Position numbers and translations under genes: made by a program. A stretch of DNA of 64,000 nt. Origin: Streptomyces sp. TLI_053 (lineage in GTDB: Bacteria; Actinomycetota; Actinomycetes; Streptomycetales; Streptomycetaceae). The stretch is from the NCBI RefSeq assembly GCF_900105395.1, contig NZ_LT629775.1, positions 3,866,001-3,930,000 on the forward strand, read 5' to 3'. The notes beneath the pieces are model-generated. The model was not told the origin of the DNA, did not search any database, and was given only the letters and a program-made list of their open reading frames with translations. Shown here one piece after another: positions 28,232 to 38,742 of this stretch (position 1 is the first letter of the stretch; every line of letters begins with the position of its first letter).

Positions 28232-30343
28232 TCAGTCGCCGGACCCGGGGGTCGTCTTGGCGATCTGCATCAGGAACTCGGCGTTGCTCTTGGTCTGCTT
28301 CATCTTGTCCAGCAGCAGCTCGATCGCCTGCTGCGAGTCGAGCGCGTGCAGCACCCGGCGCAGCTTCCAGACGATGGCGAGTTCCTCGCCGCCGAGCAGG
28401 ATCTCCTCCTTGCGGGTGCTGGAGGCGTCCACGTCGACGGCCGGGAAGATGCGCTTGTCCGAGAGCTTCCGGTCGAGCTTGAGCTCCATGTTGCCGGTGC
28501 CCTTGAACTCCTCGAAGATCACCTCGTCCATCCGCGAGCCGGTCTCGACCAGCGCGGTGGCCAGGATGGTCAGCGAGCCGCCGTTCTCGATGTTGCGCGC
28601 GGCACCGAAGAACTTCTTCGGCGGGTACAGCGCGGTCGAGTCGACACCACCGGACAGGATGCGGCCGGAGGCCGGCGCCGCCAGGTTGTAGGCACGGCCC
28701 AGACGGGTGATCGAGTCCAGCAGGATGACCACGTCGTGGCCCAGCTCCACCAGGCGCTTGGCGCGCTCGATGGCCAGCTCGGCGACGGTGGTGTGGTCCT
28801 CGGCCGGGCGGTCGAAGGTCGAGGAGATGACCTCGCCCTTCACCGACCGCTGCATGTCGGTGACCTCTTCCGGACGCTCGTCGACCAGGACGACCATCAG
28901 GTGGCACTCGGGGTTGTTGTGGGTGATCGCGTTGGCGACCGCCTGCAGCACCATGGTCTTACCGGTCTTCGGCGGCGCGACGATCAGACCGCGCTGGCCC
29001 TTGCCGATCGGCGAGACCAGGTCGATGATCCGGGTGGTCAGGATGCCCGGGTCGGTCTCCAGCCGCAGCCGCTCCTGCGGGTACAGCGGGGTCAGCTTGT
29101 TGAACTCGGGACGGCCGCGGCCGCTCTCCGGGTCCATGCCGTTGACGGAGTCCAGCCGCACCATGGCGTTGAACTTCTCGCGGCGCTCGCCGTCCTTGGG
29201 CTGGCGCACCGCACCGGTGATGGCGTCACCCTTGCGCAGGCCGTTCTTGCGGACCTGGGCGAGCGAGACGTAGACGTCGTTCTGGCCCGGCAGGTAGCCG
29301 GAGGTGCGGACGAACGCGTAGTTGTCGAGGATGTCCAGGATGCCCGCGACCGGGATCAGGACGTCGTCCTCGCCGATCTGCGGCTCGACGACACCGGCCT
29401 CGAAGCCCTCGCGGCGGCTGCCCCGGCCCCGGCGGTCGCGGTAGCGGCCGCGGCGACCGCGCCGGCCGTCGCCGAACTCGTCGTCGTCGAAACCGCCCTG
29501 CTGCACCTGCGCCTGCGGCTGGGCCTGCTGGGCGGCGGGCTGGCGGCCCTGCTGGCCCTCGCCCTGGGCGCCCTGCTGGCCGCCCTGGCGGTCGGTGCGG
29601 TCCGCACGGTCGGGGCGGTCGGCCCGGTCCCGGCGGTTGCGCCGGTCGCGGCGCGACTCGCGCCCCTCGCCGTCCTGACCGGCCGGGGCCTCGGCGGTCT
29701 CCTGGCGGCCCTCGCGCTCGCCGCCCTCGCGACGGTCGCGGCGGTCCCGGCGGTCGCGGCGGGTCTCGGCGCGACCCTCCTCGCGGCCCTCGGGGGCGCG
29801 GGCACCCTCGGGGCGGGCCTCGGCCTGCTTGGCCTCGGTCGCCACGGCGGCGGGCGCCTCGGTGGCCTCGGCGGTCGGGGCACCGGCGGCCGAGGTCGCC
29901 CGGCGGCGGGTGCGCTCGGCCCGGGCCGGCGCGGCGGTCTCGGCGGCGGCCTGGACCGGGATCTCGATCTGGGCCTGCGCCTCGGCGGCGGCCGGGGCCT
30001 CGGCCCGGGCGGCGGCGGCCTTGCTGGTCCGGCGGGCGGGCTTCTCGGCCGGCTCGGCGGTCTCGGCCTTGGCCGCGCGCTTGGCGGCCGGAGCGGCGGT
30101 GGCGCCGGCGAGCAGCGGGTCGCCCCCGCTCTTCTCCTTGATGGTCTCGATCAGCTGGCTCTTGCGCATGCGCCCGGTACCGGTGATGCCCAGGTCACCG
30201 GCGAGCTTCTGCAGCTCAGCCAGGACCATGCCGTCCAGGCCGGCGGCAGCGCTGCGGCGGCGCCGCGCCGGGGCCGCGGGGGCGGCGGCGTCCGACGCCT
30301 CGGCGTCCGGGCGCGCGCCCATCAGATCGGTGGTGTCGCTCAC
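28232..30343 (-). CDS. rho: Transcription termination factor Rho
   Basis: Hexameric RNA helicase that ends transcripts. The 703-residue protein is far longer than the 419 of E. coli because of an N-terminal insertion of about 280 residues, first Ala/Glu/Lys-rich and then Arg/Asp-rich with [13 protein letters not shown] repeats, a known actinobacterial trait that gives extra RNA binding. The conserved part follows: RNA-binding fold ([22 protein letters not shown]), P-loop ([15 protein letters not shown]), Walker B ([17 protein letters not shown]), and Q/R loops ([47 protein letters not shown]). Confidence 0.97.
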   Translation of the reverse strand: MSDTTDLMGARPDAEASDAAAPAAPARRRRSAAAGLDGMVLAELQKLAGDLGITGTGRMRKSQLIETIKEKSGGDPLLAGATAAPAAKRAAKAETAEPAEKPARRTSKAAAARAEAPAAAEAQAQIEIPVQAAAETAAPARAERTRRRATSAAGAPTAEATEAPAAVATEAKQAEARPEGARAPEGREEGRAETRRDRRDRRDRREGGEREGRQETAEAPAGQDGEGRESRRDRRNRRDRADRPDRADRTDRQGGQQGAQGEGQQGRQPAAQQAQPQAQVQQGGFDDDEFGDGRRGRRGRYRDRRGRGSRREGFEAGVVEPQIGEDDVLIPVAGILDILDNYAFVRTSGYLPGQNDVYVSLAQVRKNGLRKGDAITGAVRQPKDGERREKFNAMVRLDSVNGMDPESGRGRPEFNKLTPLYPQERLRLETDPGILTTRIIDLVSPIGKGQRGLIVAPPKTGKTMVLQAVANAITHNNPECHLMVVLVDERPEEVTDMQRSVKGEVISSTFDRPAEDHTTVAELAIERAKRLVELGHDVVILLDSITRLGRAYNLAAPASGRILSGGVDSTALYPPKKFFGAARNIENGGSLTILATALVETGSRMDEVIFEEFKGTGNMELKLDRKLSDKRIFPAVDVDASSTRKEEILLGGEELAIVWKLRRVLHALDSQQAIELLLDKMKQTKSNAEFLMQIAKTTPGSGD

Positions 30344-30946
30344 TAAGGGTCCTTCCCTGGAGCGGACGTCGGCCTGTCTGGCTCGGCGACCGGTTGTGCT
30401 GTCCTGACCAACGCTCGACTGCGTCGGTCCGAGGCGGTGTTCCCCCGGACGGCGGTGCCGGTCGGGGGAGAGCTGCGAGGTGCGGTGCTAGAAGCACGGT
30501 GGTGCTGAGTGGCGTGGCGGGACGGTCGTGTGCCGACCCTCCCCCCGGCCGCCGGCCGGGAGCTGCCCCCACGCTGCCTGCGAATCCCGGGCCCCCGTCG
30601 CGTGACGGTGGCCCGCGCTCCGCCCGTCCTGTTCCTCCAGGTGGGAGGCCGCGGGTGGGAGTCAGGTGCCGTCACGGCTTCGGGATGCGGCCGCAAGTCG
30701 CGCAGGCAGGCTGCGTACGCGCTGCGGTGGGCTCCCGGAGAATCGTCGCCCCGTGTATCGCCGGGACTCCGCTGACGCGGAGTGCTGGGATCGGGACGCG
30801 GCGCACCGAGCCCCGGAGGGCACCTGGTGCAGCAATGAGGTTAACACTACCGACCCCCTCAGACATTCCCCAGCCTTGCGGTTGCCAATCGTGTCCGGAC
30901 GGCCCGGTGGCGGTGCACCGGGCCGGACCGTCGCGGACGGGGTGTT
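30344..30946. other. Long rho upstream region
   Basis: A 600-bp gap between thrB and rho. It contains a palindromic intergenic repeat (30539-30572) and, on the minus strand, a TAGTGT (30844-30849) in an AT-richer patch that is a candidate rho promoter. This would give a leader of about 500 nt, possibly for autoregulation as known for rho in other bacteria. Open frames here show no codon bias. Confidence 0.45.
30539..30572. repeat. Palindromic intergenic repeat, copy 2
   Basis: It differs from the copy at 11016-11048 by a few bases: the start is CTCCCCCCGGCC, the central fold is CGCCGG, and the end is again TGCCCCCAC. It lies inside the presumed rho leader. Confidence 0.65.
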
Positions 30947-31882
30947 TCAGACGTCGAGCGGGAGCACCGAGGCTCCGGTCCGGTCGAGTTCGAGCCGGTG
31001 GGCGGCGAACGCCGGTCCGCCGCCGCCGTGGTCGGCCGCGAAGTCCAGGACCTTCTGCACGCCCGCCTCGTCGGTGAGCGCGAGCACGGTCGGACCGGCA
31101 CCGGAGATCACCGCGGGCACGTTCTCGGCCCGCAGCGCGGCCACCAGCGCGGCGCTGTCCGGCATCGCGGAGGCCCGGTAGTCCTGGTGGATCCGGTCCT
31201 CGGTGGCGGCGAGCAGCAGGTCGGGACGCCGGGTCAGCGCCTCGACCAGCAGCGCGGACCGGCCGGCGTTGGCGGCGGCGTCGGCCAGCGGCACGGTCTT
31301 CGGCAGCAGTCCGCGGGCGGTCTCGGTGAGCACCTCGGTGGCCGGGACGAACACCACCGGAACGACCTCGGCGGAGGGCTCCAGGGCGATCGCCCGGGCC
31401 CGGTCCTCCTCGGTCCACGCCACGGTGAAGTTGCCGCGCAGGCAGGCCGCGACGTTGTCCGGGTGGCCCTCGAGCTCCGAGGCGAGCGCCAGCAGTCCGT
31501 CCTCGTCCAGGGCGGACGGGCCGCCGATGGTGACGGCGCGGGCGGCGACGATGCCGGCGCAGATCGCGGCGGACGAGGAGCCCAGGCCGCGACCGTGCGG
31601 TATGCGGTTGGCGCAGACCACCTCGAGGCCGCGCGGCTGGCCGCCGAGCAGGTCGAAGGCGGCACGCATGGAGCGGACCAGCAGGTGGCGCTCGTCGCGG
31701 GGAAGCGTCTCGGCGCCCTCGCCCGCGATGTCGACGGAGAGCCCGGAGTCGGCGACCCGGACGACCACGTCGTCGTACAGGCCCAGGGCGAGTCCGAAGG
31801 CGTCGAACCCCGGACCGAGGTTGGCGCTGGTCGCGGGGACCCGGACCCGGACGGCGGCGGCACGGAACGCAGGACCGGCCAT
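30947..31882 (-). CDS. thrB: Homoserine kinase
   Basis: Phosphorylates homoserine to O-phosphohomoserine in threonine synthesis. The 311-residue GHMP-family protein has the N-terminal RVPATSANLGPGFDAFGLAL, the ATP loop HGRGLGSSSAAICAGIVAA and the C-terminal VISGAGPTVLAL. ATG at 31882 (MAGPAFRAAAVRVRVPATSANLG) has AGGAGA about 10 nt upstream; the frame runs to 32155 but this extension crosses the untranslated leader. It lies 381 bp after thrC behind a terminator, so it is probably transcribed on its own. Confidence 0.95.
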   Translation of the reverse strand: MAGPAFRAAAVRVRVPATSANLGPGFDAFGLALGLYDDVVVRVADSGLSVDIAGEGAETLPRDERHLLVRSMRAAFDLLGGQPRGLEVVCANRIPHGRGLGSSSAAICAGIVAARAVTIGGPSALDEDGLLALASELEGHPDNVAACLRGNFTVAWTEEDRARAIALEPSAEVVPVVFVPATEVLTETARGLLPKTVPLADAAANAGRSALLVEALTRRPDLLLAATEDRIHQDYRASAMPDSAALVAALRAENVPAVISGAGPTVLALTDEAGVQKVLDFAADHGGGGPAFAAHRLELDRTGASVLPLDV

Positions 31883-32263
31883 GCGGTGGACTCTCCTGGG
31901 GAAATCGGGCGGCGCGAAGCGCGTCGGTGCGAGGGTGGGGAGCGGGCCGCGGGGCCCCGGCCGGGGCGGGCGGTCACATTCGGTGGTGCGGCCCGGAAGG
32001 GGGTCGGACCCGGGGCATGTGCCACACGGCCGCACCCAGAGTATCGAAGACAGGTTCCACAGCGGTACACCCCGTGGGCCTTCGATCTGGTGTGTTGCCG
32101 GTTCTGGCCGGAATTCATGCCGGAATCGGATCCGAATCCAGCACTGAATTGACACAAAAGAGTCAGTCCAGAACGGGACCGGGCCGACCCCCGAAAGGGT
32201 CGGCCCGGGGTGGGGGGATGTTCACCCTCCCGTCGTCCGCGCGGCGTTCCGCCGGACGTTCCG
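31883..32263. other. Intergenic region between thrC and thrB
   Basis: It holds the thrC terminator (32179-32208), an AT-richer stretch at 32080-32160, and a minus-strand TACTCT in GATACTCTGGG near 32035-32045 that could be the -10 box of thrB. No gene is seen. Confidence 0.4.
32179..32208 (-). terminator. Hairpin terminator of thrC
   Basis: Perfect 12-bp stem CCGGGCCGACCC / GGGTCGGCCCGG with a 6-nt loop, 55 bp after the thrC stop codon. It separates hom-thrC from thrB. Confidence 0.75.
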
Positions 32264-33364
32264 TCAGTCGAGCAGGCCCAGCTGCCGGGCGGCGGCCTCG
32301 GGGTCGATCGGGACGATCCGGGGCTGCGGCGCGCCGGCCACCGCCCAGTCCGGGTCCTTGAGACCGTTGCCGGTCACGGTGCAGACGATCCGCTGGCCCG
32401 GGTCGACCAGACCGGCCTCCGCCTTGGCCAGCAGGCCGGCCACCGAGGCGGCCGAGGCGGGCTCCACGAAGACACCCTCCTGGGAGGCCAACAGCCGGTA
32501 CGCGGACAGAATCTGACGATCCGTCACCTTGTCGATGAGGCCGCCCGATTCGTCCCGCGCGGCGAGCGCGAAGTCCCAGGACGCCGGGTTGCCGATCCGG
32601 ATCGCGGTGGCGATGGTCTGCGGCTTGAGCACCGGGGCGCCGTCCACGATCGGGGCCGAGCCGGAGGCCTGGAAGCCCCACATCCGCGGGGTGCGGGAGG
32701 CCAGGCCGTCCGTCGCGTACTCGCGGTAGCCCTTCCAGTACGCGGTGATGTTGCCCGCGTTGCCGACCGGCAGGACGTGGATGTCCGGTGCGTCGCCGAG
32801 CATGTCGACGATCTCGAAGGCGGCGGTCTTCTGGCCCTCGATCCGGACCGGGTTCACCGAGTTGACCAGCGCCACCGGGTACTTCTCGGACAGTTCACGC
32901 GCAAGGGTGAGGCAGTCGTCGAAGTTCCCGTCCACCTGGAGGATCTTCGCGCCGTGCACCAGCGCCTGGCCCATCTTGCCGAGGGCGATCTTGCCCTGCG
33001 GGACCAGGACCGCCGACACCATCCCGGCCCGCACCGCGTAGGCGGCGGCGGAGGCGGAGGTGTTGCCGGTGGAGGCGCAGATGACGGCCTGGGCGCCGTC
33101 CTCCTTCGCCTTGGAGATGGCCATCGTCATGCCGCGGTCCTTGAAGGACCCGGTCGGGTTGGCGCCCTCGACCTTGAGGTAGACCTCGCAGCCGGTGCGC
33201 TCGGACAGCACCTGGGCGGGGACCAACGGGGTGCCGCCCTCCAGCAGGGTGACCACGGGGGTCGCCGCGCTGACCGGCAGGCGGTCCCGGTACTCCTCGA
33301 TCAGACCCCGCCACTGGTGGGTGTGGGTGCCTCTGGCGGCGTTCTCGGCAACGCTGCTCATCAT
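32264..33364 (-). CDS. thrC: Threonine synthase
   Basis: PLP enzyme converting O-phosphohomoserine to threonine. The 366-residue protein is of the short class. The PLP lysine is in [16 protein letters not shown], a phosphate-binding loop follows as [13 protein letters not shown], and the tail ends [12 protein letters not shown]. It begins only 6 bp after the hom stop codon, so the two form an operon. ATG at 33364 or the adjacent ATG at 33361 may be used. Confidence 0.96.
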   Translation of the reverse strand: MMSSVAENAARGTHTHQWRGLIEEYRDRLPVSAATPVVTLLEGGTPLVPAQVLSERTGCEVYLKVEGANPTGSFKDRGMTMAISKAKEDGAQAVICASTGNTSASAAAYAVRAGMVSAVLVPQGKIALGKMGQALVHGAKILQVDGNFDDCLTLARELSEKYPVALVNSVNPVRIEGQKTAAFEIVDMLGDAPDIHVLPVGNAGNITAYWKGYREYATDGLASRTPRMWGFQASGSAPIVDGAPVLKPQTIATAIRIGNPASWDFALAARDESGGLIDKVTDRQILSAYRLLASQEGVFVEPASAASVAGLLAKAEAGLVDPGQRIVCTVTGNGLKDPDWAVAGAPQPRIVPIDPEAAARQLGLLD

Positions 33365-33370
33365 CTGTTC

Positions 33371-34663
33371 CTATTCCCCTTCGACCCGCATGGTGCTGGC
33401 CACGTCGCGCACGCTGTCGAGTGCGCGGAGCTTGTCGACCGTCGCCGACAGCGCGGCGTCGGTCGCACGGTGGGTGACCACGACGAGCGAGGCGTCGCCG
33501 TCGCGGCCCTGCTGGCGCACGGTGTCGATGGAGACGCCGTGCTCGGCGAAGACGGAGGCGACCTGGGCGAGCACCCCCGCGCGGTCGTCGACGTCCAGGC
33601 TGACGTGGTAGCGGGTGACGACCTCGTCCATCGGCTTGGCCGGCAGCTGGGTGTACACCGAGTCACCGGGGCCGGTGGCGCCGGCGAGCTTGTTGCGGCA
33701 GACCGCCACGAGGTCGCCGAGGACCGCCGAGGCGGTCGGCGCGCCGCCCGCGCCCGGGCCGTAGAACATCAGCCGGCCGGCCGCCTCGGCCTCCACGAAC
33801 ACCGCGTTGTACGCCTCGCGGACCGAGGCCAGCGGGTGGGACAGCGGGATCATCGCCGGGTGGACCCGCGCGGTCACCGACTCGCCGTCGGCGGCCCGCT
33901 CGCAGATCGCCAGCAGTTTGACCACGCAGCCCATCGCCTTGGCGGAGGCGATGTCGGCCGCGGTCACCTCGGTGATGCCCTCGCGGTACACGTCCGCGGC
34001 GGTCACCTCGGTGTGGAAGGCGATGCCGGCCAGGATCGCGGCCTTGGCGGCGGCGTCGAAGCCCTCCACGTCGGCCGTCGGGTCGGCCTCGGCGTACCCG
34101 AGCGCGGTGGCCTCCTCCAGCGCCTCCGAGTACCCGGCGCCGGTGGTGTCCATCTTGTCCAGGATGAAGTTGGTGGTGCCGTTGACGATGCCCAGCACCC
34201 GGTTCACCCGGTCGCCGGCCAGCGACTCGCGCAGCGGGCGCAGCAGCGGGATCGCGCCCGCCACCGCCGCCTCGTAGTAGAGGTCGACACCGGCCGCGGC
34301 GGCGGCCGCGTGCAGCTCGGTGCCGTCCTGGGCGAGCAGCGCCTTGTTGGCGCTGACCACCGAGGCGCCCCGCGCGAACGCCGTCAGGATGAGGTTCTTG
34401 GACGGCTCGATGCCGCCCACCACCTCGACCACCACGTCGATGTCGCCCCGGTTGACCAGGGCCTCGGCATCGGTGGTGAGCAGGTGCTCGGGCACGCCCG
34501 GACGGACCCGCCCCTGGCGCCGGACCGCGATGCCGGCGAGCTCGACCGGCGCGCCGATGCGCGCGGCGAGGTCGGCGGCGTCTGTCGTCATGATGCGCGC
34601 CACCTCGGAGCCCACCACACCACAGCCCAGCAACGCCACCTTCAGCGGCCGCGTACGCATCAT
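33371..34663 (-). CDS. hom: Homoserine dehydrogenase
   Basis: Reduces aspartate semialdehyde to homoserine with NAD(P)H, the branch point to threonine, methionine and isoleucine. The 430-residue protein has the Rossmann start (VALLGCGVVGSEVARIM), the catalytic domain (KNLILTAFARGASVVSANKALLAQDG, GIVNGTTNFILDKM with the substrate region) and a C-terminal ACT domain (residues 350-430, YHVSLDVDDRAGVLAQVASVFAEHGVSIDTV), the likely site of feedback inhibition by threonine. It is 139 bp after lysA. Confidence 0.97.
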   Translation of the reverse strand: MMRTRPLKVALLGCGVVGSEVARIMTTDAADLAARIGAPVELAGIAVRRQGRVRPGVPEHLLTTDAEALVNRGDIDVVVEVVGGIEPSKNLILTAFARGASVVSANKALLAQDGTELHAAAAAAGVDLYYEAAVAGAIPLLRPLRESLAGDRVNRVLGIVNGTTNFILDKMDTTGAGYSEALEEATALGYAEADPTADVEGFDAAAKAAILAGIAFHTEVTAADVYREGITEVTAADIASAKAMGCVVKLLAICERAADGESVTARVHPAMIPLSHPLASVREAYNAVFVEAEAAGRLMFYGPGAGGAPTASAVLGDLVAVCRNKLAGATGPGDSVYTQLPAKPMDEVVTRYHVSLDVDDRAGVLAQVASVFAEHGVSIDTVRQQGRDGDASLVVVTHRATDAALSATVDKLRALDSVRDVASTMRVEGE

Positions 34664-34802
34664 CCGACTCCGCTCTGCATTCGTCGTTCTTCGGTCGTTC
34701 CGGCGGGCATTTCGGTGTCCCGCCGGACTTTCGGTCCGTACCAGTCTCCGGGACTTTCCGTACGGATCTACGGTCGTTCCATGATCTGAGACAAGGATTT
34801 CG

Positions 34803-36197
34803 TCATCCGATATCGAGACGCAGGAGATCCTCCTCCGTCTCGCGCCGGACGATCACCCGGGCCGCACCGTCCCGGACGGCGAGCACCGGAGGCTTCAGGG
34901 CGTGGTTGTAGTTGCTCGCCATCGAGCGGCAGTAGGCGCCGGTGGCGGGCACCGCGATCAGGTCGCCGGGGGCCAGGTCGGCCGGCAGGAAGGCGTCCCG
35001 CACGACGATGTCGCCGGACTCGCAGTGCTTGCCGACCACCCGGACCAGCATCGGCCCGGCGTCACTGGTGCGCGACACGAGGGCCACCGTGTACTCGGCG
35101 TCGTAGAGCGCGGTGCGGATGTTGTCGGACATCCCGCCGTCCACGCTGACATAGGTCCGCAGACCCTCGAGCGGCTTGACGGTGCCGACCTCGTACAGCG
35201 TGAACGCGGTCGGGCCGACGATCGCCCGGCCCGGCTCCACGCTCAGCCGGGGGGCGGTCAGGTTCGCGGCGGCGCACTCGCGGCGGACGATCTCGGCCAG
35301 CGCGGCCGCGATCGCGGCCGGCTCGCGCGGGTCGTCCTCGCTGGTGTAGGCGATGCCGAGGCCGCCGCCGAGGTCGATCTCGGGCAGCTCGACGCCGTGC
35401 TCGTCGCGGATCGACGCCAGCAGGCCGACCACCCGGCGGGCGGCCACCTCGAACCCGGCGGTGTCGAAGATCTGCGAGCCGATGTGGGAGTGGATGCCGC
35501 GGAGTTCGAGGCTCCCGGGGTGTGCCAGTACCCGGCGGACGGCCTCCGCGGCCGCTCCCCCGGTCAGCGAGAGGCCGAACTTCTGGTCCTCGTGCGCGGT
35601 GGCGATGAACTCGTGGGTGTGCGCCTCCACGCCCACGGTGACCCGGATCAGCACCGGCTGGCGGACACCCTGGCGTCCGGCCACGGCCGCCAGGCGCTCG
35701 ATCTCCTCGTAGGAGTCGACCACGATGTGCCCGACACCGGTCTTCACCGCCTGCTCGAGCTCGTCCACCGACTTGTTGTTGCCGTGCAGCGCGATCCGCT
35801 CCGGCGGCATCCCGGCGGCCAGCGCGACGGCGAGTTCGCCGGGGCTGCACACGTCGAGGTTGAGGCCCTCCTCGTGCAGCCAGCGCACGACCGCCTTGGA
35901 GAGGAAGGCCTTGCCGGCGTAGTAGACGTCCGCGTCGGCGCCGAAGGCGTCCCGCCAGGCGCGCGCCCGGGAACGGAAGTCGGCCTCGTCCATGACGTAG
36001 GCCGGGGTGCCGAACTCGGCGGCGACACGGTTCACGTCAAGGCCGCCGACGGTGACCACGCCGTCGGCGCCGCGCGCGACGGTCTCCGGCCAGACCTTGG
36101 GGTCGAGCGCGTTCAGGTCGGCCGGCGGTGCCTGGTAGTGACCCTCGGGCAGTACGTCACCGTGCCGGGGGCCTGCGGGATGTGCGGAGCGAGACAT
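34803..36197 (-). CDS. lysA: Diaminopimelate decarboxylase
   Basis: PLP enzyme making lysine from meso-diaminopimelate. The 464-residue fold-type III protein has the PLP lysine in [16 protein letters not shown], the barrel motif [22 protein letters not shown], and the substrate-side [17 protein letters not shown] with the Cys from the neighbouring subunit. The N-terminal 35 residues are a streptomycete extension. It sits between argS (87-bp gap) and hom. Confidence 0.97.
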   Translation of the reverse strand: MSRSAHPAGPRHGDVLPEGHYQAPPADLNALDPKVWPETVARGADGVVTVGGLDVNRVAAEFGTPAYVMDEADFRSRARAWRDAFGADADVYYAGKAFLSKAVVRWLHEEGLNLDVCSPGELAVALAAGMPPERIALHGNNKSVDELEQAVKTGVGHIVVDSYEEIERLAAVAGRQGVRQPVLIRVTVGVEAHTHEFIATAHEDQKFGLSLTGGAAAEAVRRVLAHPGSLELRGIHSHIGSQIFDTAGFEVAARRVVGLLASIRDEHGVELPEIDLGGGLGIAYTSEDDPREPAAIAAALAEIVRRECAAANLTAPRLSVEPGRAIVGPTAFTLYEVGTVKPLEGLRTYVSVDGGMSDNIRTALYDAEYTVALVSRTSDAGPMLVRVVGKHCESGDIVVRDAFLPADLAPGDLIAVPATGAYCRSMASNYNHALKPPVLAVRDGAARVIVRRETEEDLLRLDIG

Positions 36198-36284
36198 GTC
36201 CTCGGTTTCCTCGACCTATGGCGAGGGGCGGCGACGGTCCCCGTTGACCGTCAGCCGCCCCCGCTGTGCGCATGGGGGTGGTGC

Positions 36285-37940
36285 CTACATCCGCTCGGGC
36301 GACGTCACGCCAAGGAGCGTGAGGCCGTTGGCGATGACCGTGCGTGTGGCGTCGGCCAGCCAGAGCCGGGCGTGCGTGAGGTCGGTGACCTCCTCGTCGC
36401 CCTTCGGCAGGATCTGGCAGTTGTCGTAGAAGCGGTGGTACTTGCCCGCCAGCTCCTCCAGGTAGCGCGCGACCCGGTGCGGCTCGCGCAGCTCGCCGGC
36501 CGTCGCCAGCACCCGCGGGAACTCGCCGAGCTGGCCGAGCAGGTCGGACTCCCACTCGGTGGCGAGCAGCTCGGGTTTGAAGTCGTCCGAGCGCGTGATG
36601 CCCAGCTCGCCGGCCTTGCGCTGCACCGAGCACATCCGGGCGTGCGCGTACTGGACGTAGAAGACCGGGTTCTCGTTGGTCTGGCTGGTCAGCACGTTGA
36701 TGTCGAGCGTGATGGTGGAGTCCGTGGAGGAGCGCGCCAGGGTGTAGCGGGCCGCGTCCACGCCGATCCACTCGACCACGTCGTCGATGGTGATGATGTT
36801 GCCGGCCCGCTTGGACATGCGGACCTCTTCGCCGTCGCGAAGCATCTTCACGAACTGGCCGATCTTGACCTCGATGTTGCGGTCCATGTCGTCGCCCGCG
36901 CAGGCGGCGATGGCCTTGAGGCGGTTGACGTAGCCGTGGTGGTCCGCGCCCAGCATGTAGACCGAGACCTCGGAGCCGCGGTCCCGCTTGGACAGGTAGT
37001 ACGCGGCGTCGGCGGCGAAGTAGGTGGTCTCGCCGTCGGCCTTGATCAGGACGCGGTCCTTGTCGTCGCCGAAGTCGGTGGTGCGCAGCCAGATCGCGCC
37101 GTCCCGCTCGAAGACGTGGCCCTGCTCGCGCAGCCGCTCCATGGCCTTCTCGACGGCGCCGGAGTCGTGCAGCGACTTCTCCGAGAACCAGACGTCGAAG
37201 TGGGTGCCGAACTCCTCCATCGAGCGCTGGATCTCGGCCACCATGAGCTTGAGGCCCTCGGTGCGGAAGACCTCCAGCTGCTCGCCCTCGGAGAGGTCGA
37301 GCACGCCCGGGACGCCATCGGTGATCGCCTTGGCGATGTCGGCGATGTACTCGCCGACGTAGCCGTCCTCCGGGACGGGCTTGCCGTTGGCGGAGGCCTG
37401 GAGCGACTTGGCGAACTTGGAGATCTGCACGCCCGCGTCGTTGAGGTAGTACTCGGTGGTGACGTCGGCGCCGGAGGCGCGCAGCACCCGGGCCAGCGAG
37501 TCGCCGACGGCGGCCCAGCGGACGCCGCCGATGTGGATCGGGCCGGTCGGGTTGGCGGAGACGAACTCGAGGTTGATCTTGAGGCCCTTGAGCGCCTCGT
37601 TGCGGCCGAACGCGGCCCCGGCCTCGACGATGGTGCGCGCCAGCTCGCCCTGGGTGGCGGCGTCGAGGGTGATGTTCATGAAGCCCGGACCGGCGATGTC
37701 GACCTGGGTGACGCCGGTGATCCCTCGCAGGCGCTCGGCCAGCAGTTCGGCGACGGCTCGCGGCGGCTTGCCGGCCGACTTCGCGAGCTGGAGGGCCACA
37801 TTGGTCGCGTAGTCGCCGTGGTCCCTGTTCTTGGGCCGCTCGATCGTCACGTGCTCGGGCACGGCGACGGCCAGCTCGCCCGCCTCGACGGCGGCGCTCA
37901 CTGCGGCCTGGACTGCCTGGGAAAGCTCTGCGGGGGTCAC
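36285..37940 (-). CDS. argS: Arginyl-tRNA synthetase
   Basis: Class I synthetase charging tRNA-Arg. The 551-residue protein has the HIGH-type motif in NPTGPIHIGGVRWAAVGDSL, a KMSKS-like VRMSKRAGNIITIDDVVEW and the C-terminal all-helical anticodon-binding domain (RVARYLEELAGKYHRFYDNCQILPKGDEEVTDLTHARLWLADATRTVIANGLTLLGV). GTG at 37940 is chosen because it yields the usual TPAELSQAVQ start and follows a TACGCT box by 7 nt. tRNA-Arg(CCG) is encoded about 700 bp away on the opposite strand. Confidence 0.96.
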   Translation of the reverse strand: MTPAELSQAVQAAVSAAVEAGELAVAVPEHVTIERPKNRDHGDYATNVALQLAKSAGKPPRAVAELLAERLRGITGVTQVDIAGPGFMNITLDAATQGELARTIVEAGAAFGRNEALKGLKINLEFVSANPTGPIHIGGVRWAAVGDSLARVLRASGADVTTEYYLNDAGVQISKFAKSLQASANGKPVPEDGYVGEYIADIAKAITDGVPGVLDLSEGEQLEVFRTEGLKLMVAEIQRSMEEFGTHFDVWFSEKSLHDSGAVEKAMERLREQGHVFERDGAIWLRTTDFGDDKDRVLIKADGETTYFAADAAYYLSKRDRGSEVSVYMLGADHHGYVNRLKAIAACAGDDMDRNIEVKIGQFVKMLRDGEEVRMSKRAGNIITIDDVVEWIGVDAARYTLARSSTDSTITLDINVLTSQTNENPVFYVQYAHARMCSVQRKAGELGITRSDDFKPELLATEWESDLLGQLGEFPRVLATAGELREPHRVARYLEELAGKYHRFYDNCQILPKGDEEVTDLTHARLWLADATRTVIANGLTLLGVTSPERM

Positions 37941-37947
37941 GACGCCA

Positions 37948-37953
37948 AGCGTA
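37948..37953 (-). promoter_or_regulatory. TACGCT -10 box, leaderless argS transcript
   Basis: Minus-strand TACGCT ends 7 nt before the GTG start at 37940, and no ribosome site is seen. Confidence 0.5.
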
Positions 37954-38027
37954 GGCGAGAGGGGGTGGGCCCTCGCCACTCGGTTTGCCGGTTGAGACAC
38001 CGGGGCACCCCGCTCGGGCCCGATCAC

Positions 38028-38465
38028 TCAGGCCCGATCACTCCGGCCTGTTCGCCCAGGGCGAAACCCGTCCACCGCCCCGCCGTCCCGGTCGCGCTCC
38101 ATCAGCCGCCGCACCAGCGCCACCAGGTCCGCCGGGTCGAACGGCTTGCCGAGGTAGCCGTCCACCCCGACCGACTCCCCCAGGTCGAGGTCGGCCGGCG
38201 AGCAGGCGCTCACGATCGCGATCGGCAGCAGCCGCGTCCCGGGGGCCGCCCGCAGCCGGGCCGCCGTCCGCAGGCCGTCCAGCCTCGGCATCATCACGTC
38301 CAGCGTCACCACGTCGGGCTTCACCTGGCGGACCACCTCCAGGCACTCGGCACCGTCGGCGGCGGTCACCACCTCGAAGCCCTCGAGCTCCAGGTTGACC
38401 CTGATCAGCTGACGGATCACCTCGCTGTCGTCCACCACGAGGACCCGCCCGGACACTCCCGACAC
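38028..38465 (-). CDS. Stand-alone CheY-like receiver protein
   Basis: A 145-residue response regulator consisting of a receiver domain only: acidic pair Asp12-Asp13 (VVDDSE), phospho-acceptor Asp56 in VVTLDVMMPRLDG, and the Lys of YLGKPFDPADL. The C-terminal 20 residues are Arg/Gly/Asp-rich. With no output domain it must act by protein contact. GTG at 38465 follows a TACCCT box by 7 nt; an in-frame GTG at 38456 is the alternative. No kinase gene is adjacent. It precedes argS. Confidence 0.88.
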   Translation of the reverse strand: MSGVSGRVLVVDDSEVIRQLIRVNLELEGFEVVTAADGAECLEVVRQVKPDVVTLDVMMPRLDGLRTAARLRAAPGTRLLPIAIVSACSPADLDLGESVGVDGYLGKPFDPADLVALVRRLMERDRDGGAVDGFRPGRTGRSDRA

Positions 38466-38472
38466 CTCACCG

Positions 38473-38478
38473 AGGGTA
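38473..38478 (-). promoter_or_regulatory. TACCCT -10 box, leaderless receiver gene
   Basis: Minus-strand TACCCT ends 7 nt before the GTG at 38465. Confidence 0.4.
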
Positions 38479-38651
38479 TCGGCGGGCCCGCCGCCCCGTC
38501 CGGCCTTTGGCCACTTCCGCCCGGACCGGCCGCCCCGGCCCCGCTCCCCCCGGGCCTCGGGCCGGACCTCCGCGAAACCCGTGCACGGAGCACGGCGCGG
38601 GCCTGGTAGTGTTCTCCACGTCGAAGCGAACGCGACGACAACAACGAGCAA

Positions 38652-38723
38652 GCCCCCGTAGCTCAGGGGATAGAGCACCGCCCTCCGGAGGCGGGTGCGT
38701 AGGTTCGAATCCTACCGGGGGCA
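38652..38723 (+). tRNA. tRNA-Arg (anticodon CCG)
   Basis: A 72-nt cloverleaf with acceptor stem GCCCCCG / CGGGGGC, D-arm GCTCAGGGGATAGAGC, anticodon arm CCGCC-CTCCGGA-GGCGG giving anticodon CCG, and T-arm with GTTCGAATC. The CCA end is not encoded. CGG is a frequent Arg codon in such GC-rich genomes. Conserved synteny with other streptomycetes stops at this gene. Confidence 0.97.
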
Positions 38724-38742
38724 CTTCGCAGGAAGTGCTGAA

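Noticed and set aside
30509..30775. Open frames in the rho upstream gap
   Set aside because: No codon bias or start signal, and they cover a repeat element and presumed leader.
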